Of a stretch of DNA of 64,000 nt, positions 10,163 through 20,071 are shown in pieces. Made by a program: the position numbers and the translations under genes. Positions within the stretch are counted from its first letter, which is position 1. Every line of letters starts with the position of its first letter. The notes beneath the pieces were generated by a model that did not search any database, was not told the origin of the DNA, and saw only the letters and a program-made list of their open reading frames with translations. This DNA comes from Scylla paramamosain (lineage: Eukaryota; Arthropoda; Malacostraca; Decapoda; Portunidae), in contig NW_026973735.1 in the NCBI RefSeq assembly GCF_035594125.1, positions 416,791 through 480,790 on the forward strand, read 5' to 3'.

Positions 10163-10920
10163 ATTTTTTTTCTGATAGACACTCTAAGTTTCCTCTTTCC
10201 ATTTCCAGCTGTCTCCAGCATCTATTTCCTTCAAAAGTTCTTCCCTTTCTTCGTGGCATGGAATCTTTCAAGCTCACCAGAGTTTCCTTAAAGTTTCCCA
10301 GGTTGGTTTCCTTCAACACTTCCCGCCACAAGACAAAAATACGGATCTTCAAATTCTTGAGGATATTTCGCAGCCAAAGTTACACATTTCTTAAGAAAAA
10401 GTTGTCCTCTACTTCACAGCATCTTTTTCTTCTTTTCTGTCCCTTTCCTTTGACGATGAGACTCACTCCACACCTCACCACCATCGTCACACCGCCAAGA
10501 TCGTTCACCACACCACCAGCAGCATTCGCTACACCGCAAGGAGCTTTACACTAATAATCACCACCACTGACCTCAACACGCCAGCCGCCACGAAGCCTTG
10601 TTGCACTAACCACGCCACCACCGCACTGTTAGCCACGCCTCCACGGACCTTTCAAGTCTTCAGCACATAACACGCATCATCGAACACTTCGCCGTACAAG
10701 GTTCATCAGAATCTAACTCTGTCTGCCATCTTCATATTCAGGTTCTCTATTTTACAGCTACGCGCGCATAGGAAGAAGCCTCCGCCGTCCTCCCCCGCCA
10801 CTCCTGCCGCTCCTGCCACGCCCTGCCTTCATTATCTCTTGCAATGGAAGCTTCATGCTCTTATTTTAACTTAAGAAGAGACACTGTCATATTCGATGCA
10901 AACTCCTTCTCCTGCCTCTT
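10163..10920. other. No gene recognised
   Basis: Unique sequence, C/A-rich from 10460 to 10640 (many CACCAC and ACACC words). No protein domain seen. It ends at the trinucleotide tract that borders the CR1-type element. Confidence 0.55.
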
Positions 10921-10978
10921 ACTCCTCCTACCTCCTCCTCCTCCTCCTCCTCCTCCTCCTCCTCCTCCTCCTCCTCCT
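10921..10978 (+). repeat. (CTC)n tract at 5' junction of retroelement
   Basis: About 50 bp of CTC/CCT. Recognisable ORF1 coding sequence of the CR1-type element starts immediately at its 3' edge, so this is the apparent 5' truncation or insertion point. Confidence 0.95.
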
Positions 10979-11353
10979 CACGCAGGTACAAATGATGTTG
11001 AAAACACTAGGTCTGAAGAGCTCATGGAAAAGTTCAAGAGGATGATACAGCGCTTCAAAACTAAATCCAATAATATTATTGTTTCAGGTATCCTCCCCCG
11101 CATCAGGGCACCGGCTGTCTTCTACAACAGAGCCTTCAGCACTAACAGCCGTCTCCGTTCTCTTTGCACAGAGGAAGGTGTAGACTTTGTTAATCTATGG
11201 GACAACTTTTATAATAAACCTTCTTTATTTCAGCCGGATGGTTTACACCTAAATGGAATTGGAGCAGCACGACTTGGCAGACTCCTTAGTAATAAAGTTT
11301 CTATTTTCAGACCAAAAAACGACCAGCAAGATCGTGTAGCCCCAGGCTCTTAG
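10979..11353 (+). pseudogene. ORF1 C-terminal fragment, SGNH-type esterase domain
   Basis: ORF1 proteins of CR1/L2 elements often carry an SGNH/GDSL-like esterase domain thought to help RNP function. Here the frame begins at HAGTNDVE, matching SGNH block III (GxND). It runs to FQPDGLHLNGIGAARLG, matching block V with the Asp-x-x-His catalytic pair. The stop is TAG at 11351, followed at once by a second TAG. The N-terminal half with the nucleophile-serine GDS block is absent. The apparent ATG-led frame from 10844 enters through a proline run encoded by the CTC microsatellite and is not part of the original gene. Confidence 0.85.
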
Positions 11354-11379
11354 TAGCCTCCTCGCGCAACCCAACCTCC

Positions 11380-14190
11380 ATGTGCAACACTATAAAAGCT
11401 TGCCTAATCAACGCTCGCAGCCTTAGAAATAAATTTTCAGATTTAGAAACCCTGGCAGCTGTAGAAAACTACCACATTATTGGTATTACTGAATCTTGGC
11501 TGAACTCTGCAAACAGAGACTTTCTTGCGGAATACAACTTGCCAGGTTATGAAATGTTCGGCAGTGAAAGAAAAGACAGGATAGGTGGCGGTGTATTGCT
11601 GTATGTAAAAGCCAGTCTTCAGCCAACCATACTAAAAACCGAAAAGATTAACAATATAGATTCAGTCTTCTTGCATTTAAGAGTACGTTCTAAGAAAACT
11701 GCTATAGGTCTTATTTATAGGCCTCCGGTTCACAATGTTTCCTCTGATAAGAATTTACAAGATCAAATCACTGAAATAAGTAACACTTTTGATACAGTCA
11801 TCTGTGGAGACTTCAATCTACCTGTTAACTCATGGGGAAATCCACTTAACTCTCACTCTGGTCACGACTTGTATAATAATTTATTAGAATGTTCCCTAAA
11901 GCAACACGTTCAAGGACCCACACGAGGTGACAACATATTAGATCTTGTTCTTTCAACAAACGATGACTTCATATCTAACGTTAATATTGGTCCTGAATTT
12001 AGTACAAGTGACCACAAGATTGTCTCCTTTAACATCAACCTTCAAGCATATAAGGACATTGTTAGCAACGAAAAAGTTTTCATATATAAAAAAGGAGACT
12101 ACGACAGACTCAGGTCAATTCTTTCTGTCGCAGATTGGAACGCTGAACTTGGCGAAAGTAACATTGAGGAATCATGGGCGAAATTTAAGTACATTTTAGA
12201 AGATGCTGTGAAGACATGTATCCCTATGCGTAAAAGACGTCCATGCAAGAGAAATAAACCTAAATGGTGGACAAACAAGATTCAGTCACAACTACTGCAG
12301 AAAAATCGTGCCTACCGTAAATATTTGTCCTCTCAGAATGAGGCTGATAAACTAGAATACGACAGACTCCGACGCGAATCAAAAAAGCTCATTAGACAGA
12401 GTAAGAAAAATCTAGAAATGTATATTGCAAGCATTGCTAAATCCAATCCCAAAGAATTTTACAGTTACGTTCGAAATAAAAAAGTCCTTACATCTCACAT
12501 TAATCACATTACACTAGATAACGGTAATTTTGTCACCGGAGAAACTCAGATCGCGGACACACTGAATGATTATTTTGCTTCAATTTTTACAGAGGAAAAT
12601 ACTCATACAATCCCCAAACCACTCCTTATGCTCCACAACATAACCCCCTTACGTGTCTGCGTTTTTCATGAAAACGAGAAAATCAAAGTAATTGATAAGA
12701 TGAAAACTGACAAAGCCCCCGGCCCAGATGGTATTGCACCACGTGTCTTGAAAGAAACTAAATTCCAAATTTGTAAGCCCCTTTCGTTGCTTTTCACCAA
12801 ATCATTTAACTGCGGTAAGGTTCCCGAGGATTGGAAGTTAGCTAACGTTACCCCTATAGAAAAGAAAGGCGATAATTCACTTCCAAGTAACTACAGACCT
12901 ATCAGCCTTACATCTGTAGTATGTAAACTAATGGAAACAGTAATTCGCAATAATTTAGTGAACTTTCTAGAGGAAAATTATTTAATCAATGACTCGCAGC
13001 ATGGCTTCCGAAACAGACGTTCTTGTCTAACTAATCTGCTTGATTTCTTTTATGATGTTTTCACCATGTACGACGAAACAAAGGCAGTAGATATAGTGTA
13101 TCTAGATTTTCAAAAAGCTTTTGACAAAGTTCCCCATAAGCGGCTACTAGCTAAATTGAAGTCACATGGTATAAATGGAAAACTTCTCAATTGGCTTGAA
13201 GACTGGCTGTCTGAGAGAAAACAGCGCGTTGTTTTAAATGGTAAATTTTCAAATTGGCGAGAAGTTCTAAGTGGTGTACCACAGGGATCAGTGCTCGGCC
13301 CTGTTCTTTTCCTTATTTACGTTAATGATATCGATGAGGGTCTCACCTGCAAAGTATCTAAGTTCGCTGATGATACAAAAATAATGAATAAAGTAGTCAC
13401 GTCTGAGGATAAAAGAAAATTACAATCTGATCTTGACCACTTAGCCACTTGGTCAGACAAGTGGCAGATGAGCTTCAATGTAGATAAATGTAAAGTGTTG
13501 CACATTGGTAATAACAACGATCACACTGATTACTTAATGAACGGTACCGAGCTTCTTAAGGTTAAGGAGGAAAAGGACTTGGGTGTTATAATTACCTCAG
13601 ACCTCAAGTCAAGTAAACACTGCTCGGAAGTAGTTAAAACAGCAAATAAATTGGTTGGGTTTATTGGTAGGACTTTCGAATTCAAATCAGAAGGGGTAAT
13701 TCTCACATTGTTTAATACACTTGTCCGACCTCTACTTGAGTATTGCGTCCAGTTCTGGTCACCCCATTACAGGAAAGATATAGACAAGCTGGAGAGAGTC
13801 CAAAGAAGAGTTACCAAGTTGATCCCACGACTGCGGAACAAGCCTTATGAGGAGCGCTTGAGGGAACTCAACTTGTTCAGTTTAGAGAAACGGCGAATGC
13901 GAGGTGACTTAATTGAATTGTTTAAGATGTGTCGGGGCTTTGATAACGTAAATGTAAACAACTATCTCATCATTGACAGTTCCAACACCACTCGAAATAA
14001 TGGCTACAAGATTATAGGTAAGCGTTTCAGATCAGACGAGGCTAAGTATTATTTCTTTAATAGAATTGTAAATGTCTGGAACTCTCTCCCAGCACATATT
14101 GTCGATAGTAACACAATAGAAACTTTTAAACAAAGGTTGGACAATCACCTCGCAGCAACCCCTCATATAACGTACTTTGCGCCTACATAA
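11380..14190 (+). CDS. CR1/L2-type ORF2: endonuclease-reverse transcriptase
   Basis: This is a 936-residue polyprotein that nicks genomic DNA and primes reverse transcription of element RNA at the nick. The APE-like endonuclease occupies about residues 5-215: NARSL (N11), TESW (E38), GGGVLLYV (70-76), IYRPP (112-116), CGDFNLP (D144, N146), ILDLVLS (186-192) and the terminal SDH (S210-H212). A basic linker follows. The reverse transcriptase runs from about 440: KAPGPDGIAP (445-454), YRPISLTS (505-512), VYLDFQKAFD with catalytic D576, SGVPQGSVLGP (631-641) and FADD with D664 and D665. The C-terminal domain ends with VNVWNSLPAHIV and ETFKQRL. All catalytic residues are present, there are no stops or frameshifts, and the length is typical for the clade. 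The ATG at 11380 sits 26 nt after the ORF1 stop, in another frame. ORF2 may be translated by reinitiation, which is inference. Confidence 0.93.
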   Translation: MCNTIKACLINARSLRNKFSDLETLAAVENYHIIGITESWLNSANRDFLAEYNLPGYEMFGSERKDRIGGGVLLYVKASLQPTILKTEKINNIDSVFLHLRVRSKKTAIGLIYRPPVHNVSSDKNLQDQITEISNTFDTVICGDFNLPVNSWGNPLNSHSGHDLYNNLLECSLKQHVQGPTRGDNILDLVLSTNDDFISNVNIGPEFSTSDHKIVSFNINLQAYKDIVSNEKVFIYKKGDYDRLRSILSVADWNAELGESNIEESWAKFKYILEDAVKTCIPMRKRRPCKRNKPKWWTNKIQSQLLQKNRAYRKYLSSQNEADKLEYDRLRRESKKLIRQSKKNLEMYIASIAKSNPKEFYSYVRNKKVLTSHINHITLDNGNFVTGETQIADTLNDYFASIFTEENTHTIPKPLLMLHNITPLRVCVFHENEKIKVIDKMKTDKAPGPDGIAPRVLKETKFQICKPLSLLFTKSFNCGKVPEDWKLANVTPIEKKGDNSLPSNYRPISLTSVVCKLMETVIRNNLVNFLEENYLINDSQHGFRNRRSCLTNLLDFFYDVFTMYDETKAVDIVYLDFQKAFDKVPHKRLLAKLKSHGINGKLLNWLEDWLSERKQRVVLNGKFSNWREVLSGVPQGSVLGPVLFLIYVNDIDEGLTCKVSKFADDTKIMNKVVTSEDKRKLQSDLDHLATWSDKWQMSFNVDKCKVLHIGNNNDHTDYLMNGTELLKVKEEKDLGVIITSDLKSSKHCSEVVKTANKLVGFIGRTFEFKSEGVILTLFNTLVRPLLEYCVQFWSPHYRKDIDKLERVQRRVTKLIPRLRNKPYEERLRELNLFSLEKRRMRGDLIELFKMCRGFDNVNVNNYLIIDSSNTTRNNGYKIIGKRFRSDEAKYYFFNRIVNVWNSLPAHIVDSNTIETFKQRLDNHLAATPHITYFAPT

Positions 14191-14430
14191 AATGTTTTTT
14201 AGTTAGTGTAGTGAATAGTATAATTTCTCTTTCATCCTTTCCTATCACATCTTAGCCTTTCCTCCTCCCTATACTCTCCTGTTTTTCCTTCCTTGATCTC
14301 TAGTGTCCTCCATCCTCTAACTCTTAGAATCTGTAGTGGTAGTGGTAGAATAGACACACAGACAGCCTCGTTAGGCCCAGTAGGGCTGTTGCTGTCTGTT
14401 ATTTCCTTTGTATTCCTTTGTATTCCTCCT
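14191..14430 (+). other. 3' UTR of CR1/L2-type element
   Basis: A/T-rich, then pyrimidine-rich sequence between the ORF2 stop and the TTTGTATTCC tandem units at about 14402-14427. No further coding potential. The exact terminus is uncertain because C/T-rich sequence continues. Confidence 0.6.
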
Positions 14431-14534
14431 TCTCCTCCCCCACGGGCAGCTCGGCAGGGACGTGCACGCACCCGGCCTGACATCCAGCTATGAATACCAC
14501 AAGACCTGCTTTGCATACTCGTATTTCCCGTGAC

Positions 14535-14640
14535 GATGCAGGAAGGCCCACCCCACACCCACGCCCCCCGGAATGGAGAGGCCCGCCCCACGCACCCCGG
14601 GGATGGGGAGACCCACCCCACGCCCACCCCAGGGGAGGGA
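14535..14640 (+). repeat. 31-36-bp C-rich minisatellite, three copies
   Basis: Three units start at 14535, 14571 and 14602, each with a GATGGGGAG-like head and a CCCACCCCACGCCCACCCC-like body. Confidence 0.8.
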
Positions 14641-15151
14641 CACCTCATGTTTACGTTTTGTGAGTGATATGTTTGGACTGCACAAACCTTCTTTTTGTTA
14701 CGCCCCGCTGCCTTAAAACGTTCACGAAGGATGGAAGGTTACATCGCACTGGCAGCACAACGTGGGACAATTGGTGACCAGGCTGCCGCACACCCCCGCC
14801 TGCTTGCTGCTGCTTGCACACATCCGGCACTCACGGTGACTGAGGGCACGTGTGGCTGCAGCGATCCGTGGGGAAAACACCACCACAGAACACAAAGGTC
14901 AACCTGTTTTCCCTCGTTTGTGACCACCGAGCAAACATGTTCCGGATTTACATCACAGCGCGACAAAAGACATCACGAGATTCATGAATGTGCTCACGTC
15001 TGCTGCACGATAAACTCTTCTCAGCACCAGGCAAGGCCACGCGACCCTCGAGGGGTGTGCGGCGGAAAACAAGGTGACGCGTCTTCCTTCAAATGACATA
15101 ACTACCAAACCACTCGTCTGTAATTTGCTAGTTTTCATATGCTGAGTGTCT

Positions 15152-15153
<2 letters not shown>
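14641..15153. other. No gene recognised
   Basis: Unique sequence of mixed composition. The 133-residue open frame at 14695-15096 shows no recognisable domain. Confidence 0.5.

Positions 15154-15193
<40 letters not shown>
15154..15193 (+). repeat. (CT)n microsatellite
   Basis: About 40 bp of CT, followed by CCA/CTA trinucleotides at 15205-15260. Confidence 0.96.
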
Positions 15194-15196
<3 letters not shown>

Positions 15197-15545
15197 CACT
15201 TGATCACTACCACCACCACCACCACTACTACCAATACCACTATTACTATTAGCACCACACTATCACACTCATAATACACACACACACACACACAGCCAGT
15301 CTATCTCTGTAATCCTTCCTCCATGTCATATTCCCACTCCCTCCTACTTTTCCTCACTTTTCTCCTTCTCAATGCCTCCCTTGCCTCCCCCTGGCTGAGG
15401 TGAGACGGGTGGGGGATGAAGGAAGGTCTGGGGCAGATGGAGGAAAGTGAAGTGGTGGAGGAAATTGGAGGAGTTCCACCAATAGGTGTGGAAAAAGCTA
15501 AGAAATTTTGTCACGGATGTGTTAGAAGAAGGACTGGAGGAGGAG

Positions 15546-15551
<6 letters not shown>

Positions 15552-15621
<70 letters not shown>
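15552..15621 (+). repeat. (AG)n microsatellite
   Basis: About 70 bp of AG, followed 33 bp later by a CA array (15654-15686). Confidence 0.98.
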
Positions 15622-15623
<2 letters not shown>

Positions 15624-15790
15624 GTTAGTACCGTTAAGTTACAATATCCTATTACACACACACACACACACATACACACACACACAGGGCAGAGGAAGGA
15701 GAGGTAAAGTGGTGGGCAGTGACACAGGCACGGGGTTGGGAGAGGGCAGGGAGGAGCAGGCTGGGGAGAAGGAGGGTTTTCATGGTGGGG

Positions 15791-15984
15791 GCTCTGAACG
15801 GGCCTGCAATCCTTCAACTTATTTGAGACATTTTTGGGTTATTTATCTATTTTCATGGTTCACTCTGGCTTTCCTTCACGTCTGAATCTAAAAACACCCG
15901 AAAGTTCAGCTAAAATATTGATGTACAGACAGGGAGGGAGGCAGGGGAAAATGTGCCGCTCACCCCTTATATTTACGTAGCGCA

Positions 15985-15987
<3 letters not shown>
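15791..15987 (+). repeat. Direct duplication, copy 1 (about 197 bp)
   Basis: Opens GCTCTGAACGGG and ends TTATATTTACGTAGCGCAATA. It aligns along its whole length with 16161-16352, with scattered substitutions and small indels (shared landmarks include TTATTTGAG, GTTTATCTATTT and ATTGATGTACAGACAG). Confidence 0.85.

Positions 15988-16021
<34 letters not shown>
15987..16021 (+). repeat. (AC)n microsatellite
   Basis: About 35 bp of AC at the end of duplication copy 1. Confidence 0.97.
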
Positions 16022-16023
<2 letters not shown>

Positions 16024-16160
16024 CCTACCCGAAGATCAGTCTGAGCTCTTTCCGTAGGGGAACGGCTTGCTGGGTGACAAGCAGTGTGTGTGAATCACAC
16101 ACACACACACAGTGGCGGCCAAGGGGAAAGGTCTGATGACGTCGCGTTTTCGGAGTGTGC

Positions 16161-16352
16161 GCTCTGAACGGGGCACTACTCAATGTCTTATTTGAGGCAC
16201 TTTTGGGGTTGTTTATCTATTTCCGTGGTCAATTCTCTTTTTCTTCACTTCAAGTCTGGAAACACTGGGGAGTTTAGCTGAATATTGATGTACAGACAGA
16301 GAGGGAGGCAGGGAAAATGGCCGTCTCGAAGCTTATATTTACGTAACGTAAT
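16161..16352 (+). repeat. Direct duplication, copy 2 (about 192 bp)
   Basis: Second copy of the segment at 15791-15987, offset by 370 bp. A much weaker third match may exist at about 17085-17150 (CTGGAAAACC through GACAGGGAGAGACGGAAA). Confidence 0.85.
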
Positions 16353-17192
16353 TCATTATGAAAATCGCGAAAAGAAAGAAGACGCCCAGACAGGAATGCA
16401 CTACATTTTCTGACTTACTCTTTACTTTAACTAATACACAAAATATAAAAACATTACCGAACTCAGTAATAATAACGAAAACTCCAAAAAACAATCTGTA
16501 ACTTTTAAGAACGGTACCACAAAAACACAATAATATCGAGAAAGGAAACACAGCCAGACTAGATTATATTACAGATTCTAAATACAAAATTTTTTTTTAC
16601 TTTCCAGATAAATAAAGAAAACACCAATTCCTCATCGTATAAAGAGAATAATTTTTCATATCCAGTACCGAACTTATTCTAAATTTGAAAATTCGAACTG
16701 CGAGACTAGATTTTATTGGATGTTATTACTTGGTACATGTTTCTTATATTTTTTTAAGTCTTAAATTAAATACCAATGCAAACCTACGCGTGCCGGTAAG
16801 AAAAAGTGAAATTAAATAAAGTGAAGAAGAAGTTATTTTGTCGACAAACAAAAGCACAGCTAGAACAGATCTTATTATATTTTATAATTTAGTATGTCTT
16901 TCTATTAATAAATTAAATATCAAAACAATGACAACTCCATCAATAAAAGGAAAATAATAATATGTTGCCAAAAAGTTTTTTTTCCTCGTCTTTTCCTTTC
17001 CGTACCTCCTCCTCCTCTTCCATACCCCTCATACTCCAAATCCCCCCTCCACCACCCCCTACTCCGCATCTAGGAAAACACCTGGAAACACCTGGAAAAC
17101 CCTAGAAATTATGCTAAATACTGACAGGGAGAGACGGAAACTTGTTACCTTCGGCTTATCTGTGCGAGGCTCGGGGGGACTGGGCGCCAAGG

Positions 17193-17196
<4 letters not shown>
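16353..17196. other. AT-rich noncoding block
   Basis: AT-rich sequence without a gene. Three loosely related segments begin near 16550, 16703 and 16855 (AGCCAGACTAGATTATATT, GCGAGACTAGATTTTATT and CAGCTAGAACAGATCTTATT), suggesting an old tandem repeat of about 150 bp. Confidence 0.5.

Positions 17197-17228
<32 letters not shown>
17197..17228 (+). repeat. (TG)n microsatellite
   Basis: About 32 bp of TG. Confidence 0.96.
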
Positions 17229-17232
<4 letters not shown>

Positions 17233-17999
17233 AGGCAAAACGATAGAAATGCTAGTTGGATGGGTGATTGCTCTCAGGTCCTACTGAACCTCACATCGAC
17301 GCCACGAAAGGATGAGTGGGCGGGGTATCCATCATGACATCTAGTCTCGCTGCCAGTGCCTGTACTCGTAAATTTTAGCAAGTTTACATTGGCTCTATTA
17401 TGAAGATACGAGACCAAAGCATATTTTTGCCAGTCAGCTCGGGGTATCAAACATTCACTGCCAAAACAGCATCCTCATCCGACGCTCTCTTAAGATTTTA
17501 TTTGCTAACAGGACAGGACACGGCACCTCAAACCTTTGGTAACATACTAAAACCAGAATTATGAGACATTTCTGCCAGAAACTCCACTACTTTCAATAGG
17601 CTTTTAATAGGCTCTACATGAAATTGAGGATTTTTTATCTTTTATTTTTTTATGATTCTCGTGATAGATTAACAAGATTTCTACATTATTAACTGGGGAA
17701 TCACTCTTCAAATATTCGGCTAATGACCTCTGTGACCTTTGAAAACAGTTGTGATGAGAGAGGGAAGCGTTTCAGGCCTAAGACAGGGAAAGGCCTCTAA
17801 CTCACGCCTCTCCCCTTTTATCCCTCCTCCGTGACCTCTGACATTGCTGACAGCTCCCTCGCCCCCCTCCACTCGCTTCTCTCAGCTGTAGCTCGCCCTC
17901 CTCTCCCCTCGCTGTCACTGAGCTAAGATGTGCAAGACTCCTCCCCTGATGCAATATTCCTGTGTGAACTCTTGTCATCACCACGTTCTTTAAAGGTGG

Positions 18000-18001
<2 letters not shown>
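17229..18001. other. No gene recognised
   Basis: Unique sequence; no protein, RNA or repeat signature that I can support. Confidence 0.5.

Positions 18002-18082
<81 letters not shown>
18002..18082 (+). repeat. (CT)n microsatellite
   Basis: About 81 bp of uninterrupted TC/CT. Confidence 0.98.
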
Positions 18083-18085
<3 letters not shown>

Positions 18086-18902
18086 CCGCGCAAGATCAAG
18101 ACAAACAAGCAGGACGTGGCCGAGATGGATCCCGCGATACTCGGCTAACTCGCTTCCTTGGGCCTCGTCTTGTCCCGCTCAGCCAGGGCGACTTGCGGCG
18201 GCGCAGCTTGCAAGGACACACTGCACAGCTTCGAGCAAGACTCCCCGCTCAGTTTTATTGGTGGTGTGTTTACAGATACAGCAAGAAACATAATTATAAG
18301 CAAATACATGAGTAGTTACACGACGCGACACGAATACAGGGAAGTAAAGATGGAGGAGACGATAATAAGGTTAATCAATCAAGTAAGGTACGGTAGATGA
18401 CTTGCACAGGTGAGATAAGGTGTACAGGTGAGATAAATGGGGAGAGTCACAAGAAAGAAGACGAGAAAAAATAGAAAATAAAAGTTATAAAGAATATGAA
18501 CGGTAGCGACGGCTGCATGCTGTAACCCATCACCCTGCACCCCATCACCTGTCTGTCTATCACCCACCACCCAACACCTGTCCACCCATCATCCCATCAC
18601 CTCCCTACCCATCACCCCATCAGCTCGGCAAGGGCGGCGCGTCCCTCAGTGATGAAAGACGCCCCAAGATTAACTGGCAAGACAAGATGGCAGAATAATG
18701 GTGCTGATCAAAGGCGCGGGTGGCAGGAGCGGAAAAACTGGACGGCTAATTTGCCTGCGATGTCTCAAGACCCTCCCCTGCCGTCCGTCGCCCCCTTCCC
18801 TCCCTGCCGCGCCCCCTTCCCTGCCGCTGCTGTCCTGTCCAGCTCCCTCATGAACCACACAACACTCAACACTCCACTGGCATGGAGGAAGGAAGGAAAG
18901 AA

Positions 18903-18905
<3 letters not shown>
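18083..18905. other. No gene recognised; CATCACC-rich tract inside
   Basis: Mostly unique. From 18525 to 18622 the plus strand repeats CCCATCACC and CACCCATC words irregularly, a degenerate short tandem repeat. Confidence 0.5.

Positions 18906-18969
<64 letters not shown>
18906..18969 (+). repeat. (TC)n microsatellite
   Basis: About 64 bp of TC/CT. Confidence 0.98.
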
Positions 18970-18972
<3 letters not shown>

Positions 18973-19041
18973 AGACCTTAGATTAATACTCATTACAGGA
19001 TAGCTCTGCCTTTTTTCCTCATCTATCTTTCCCGTCCTTTT

Positions 19042-19211
19042 CCATTTCCACGCCCTAATTATGTATATTTTTCTTCCATTTCCACGCCTTAATTATGTAT
19101 ATTTTTCTTCCATGTCCACGCCTTAATTATGTATATTTTTCTTACATTTCCACGCCTTAATTATGTATATTTTTCTTCCATGTCCACGCCTTAATTATGT
19201 ATATTTTTTTT
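19042..19211 (+). repeat. 34-bp minisatellite, five copies
   Basis: Units begin at 19042, 19076, 19110, 19144 and 19178. Each is CCATTTCCACGCCTTAATT followed by ATGTATATTTTTCTT, with only one or two substitutions per unit. The near-identity points to recent expansion. Confidence 0.96.
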
Positions 19212-20031
19212 TTTCCCAGACGTACAGTGATACAGAAAAATATTCTTACTAAAATTGCCCGTGTCATTTTGACTCAACGAACGAAAAAATACGGAAAATA
19301 TTGTTTAAGAGAGAGAGATGCACTGGTAGCCCTGCAGGGTGTCGGTACACCTGAGCGTCTCGAAATTTCTGCATTTGAGTCCCTCAAGATGCAAAGTAAC
19401 AATACCAACACGCGTGTCTTACGAAGTCTCCATACTGAATGGCTATGGAATGCCGGAGGTTGGCTGACGTCCACTTTGCATCTGATATCTGTGATCAACG
19501 ACTCAAAGATTCGAATCCCGATGTGATGCGCTACACGCCTTCGTGACGTTTCAGACGTTTCAGACAGCCAGGCTTGCCAGCTATTCCGAAATTGATAGAA
19601 TCACTCTATATTTTTCTTGAATTAAGCGTTCATGAGAGTAAGAATAATTTTGTGTACTTGGTAAGTCTTGACACACACGCGCCGCCACGATCCGTGGTGC
19701 GAGGCTCCAGAACCACAGCATTCTGCACCCAGCAGGGGAGTCGTCTTCTTTTGTCGTGTGTTTGTCTTCGTGTTGGGTTGTGTTTACACTCACCATGACC
19801 TCGAACTTCCCAAGCCAGGCGTCACTCTCCTTTCGTTTATCCATCACTGCCTCAATTCTTTTTTTCTTCTTTGTTTCCATTTCAATCTTTCCTTCCCGCA
19901 CGCTCCATCAACGCTCCTTTCTTTGTGCTTATCATATTTTTTTTTTTTTTTTTTAGTGGTTATATTTTTTTGTTTCCGTCGCTTCCCACGCTTCCCACGT
20001 GACTCACAAAACGTGACAGTCTATGTAATAC

Positions 20032-20071
<40 letters not shown>

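Larger units (their letters stand above)
10979..14430 (+). mobile_element. CR1/L2-type non-LTR retrotransposon, 5' truncated
   Basis: The element holds the C-terminal part of an SGNH-esterase ORF1, a 26-nt spacer, a complete-looking EN-RT ORF2 and a 3' UTR of about 240 bp. It appears to end in short tandem TTTGTATTCC units near 14402-14427; CR1/L2 elements typically end in short tandem repeats rather than poly(A). The 5' end abuts a CTC microsatellite. The lack of stops in 936 codons of ORF2 suggests a fairly recent insertion, although the copy is probably non-autonomous in cis because ORF1 is truncated. Confidence 0.88.

Noticed and set aside
10844..10978. N-terminal extension of the ORF1 fragment
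   Set aside because: The Leu/Pro runs come from the CTC microsatellite; similarity to SGNH ORF1 begins only at HAGTND.
19455..19525. Possible tRNA around GATTCGAATCC
   Set aside because: T-arm-like sequence is present, but no matching D-arm, anticodon stem or acceptor pairing could be drawn.
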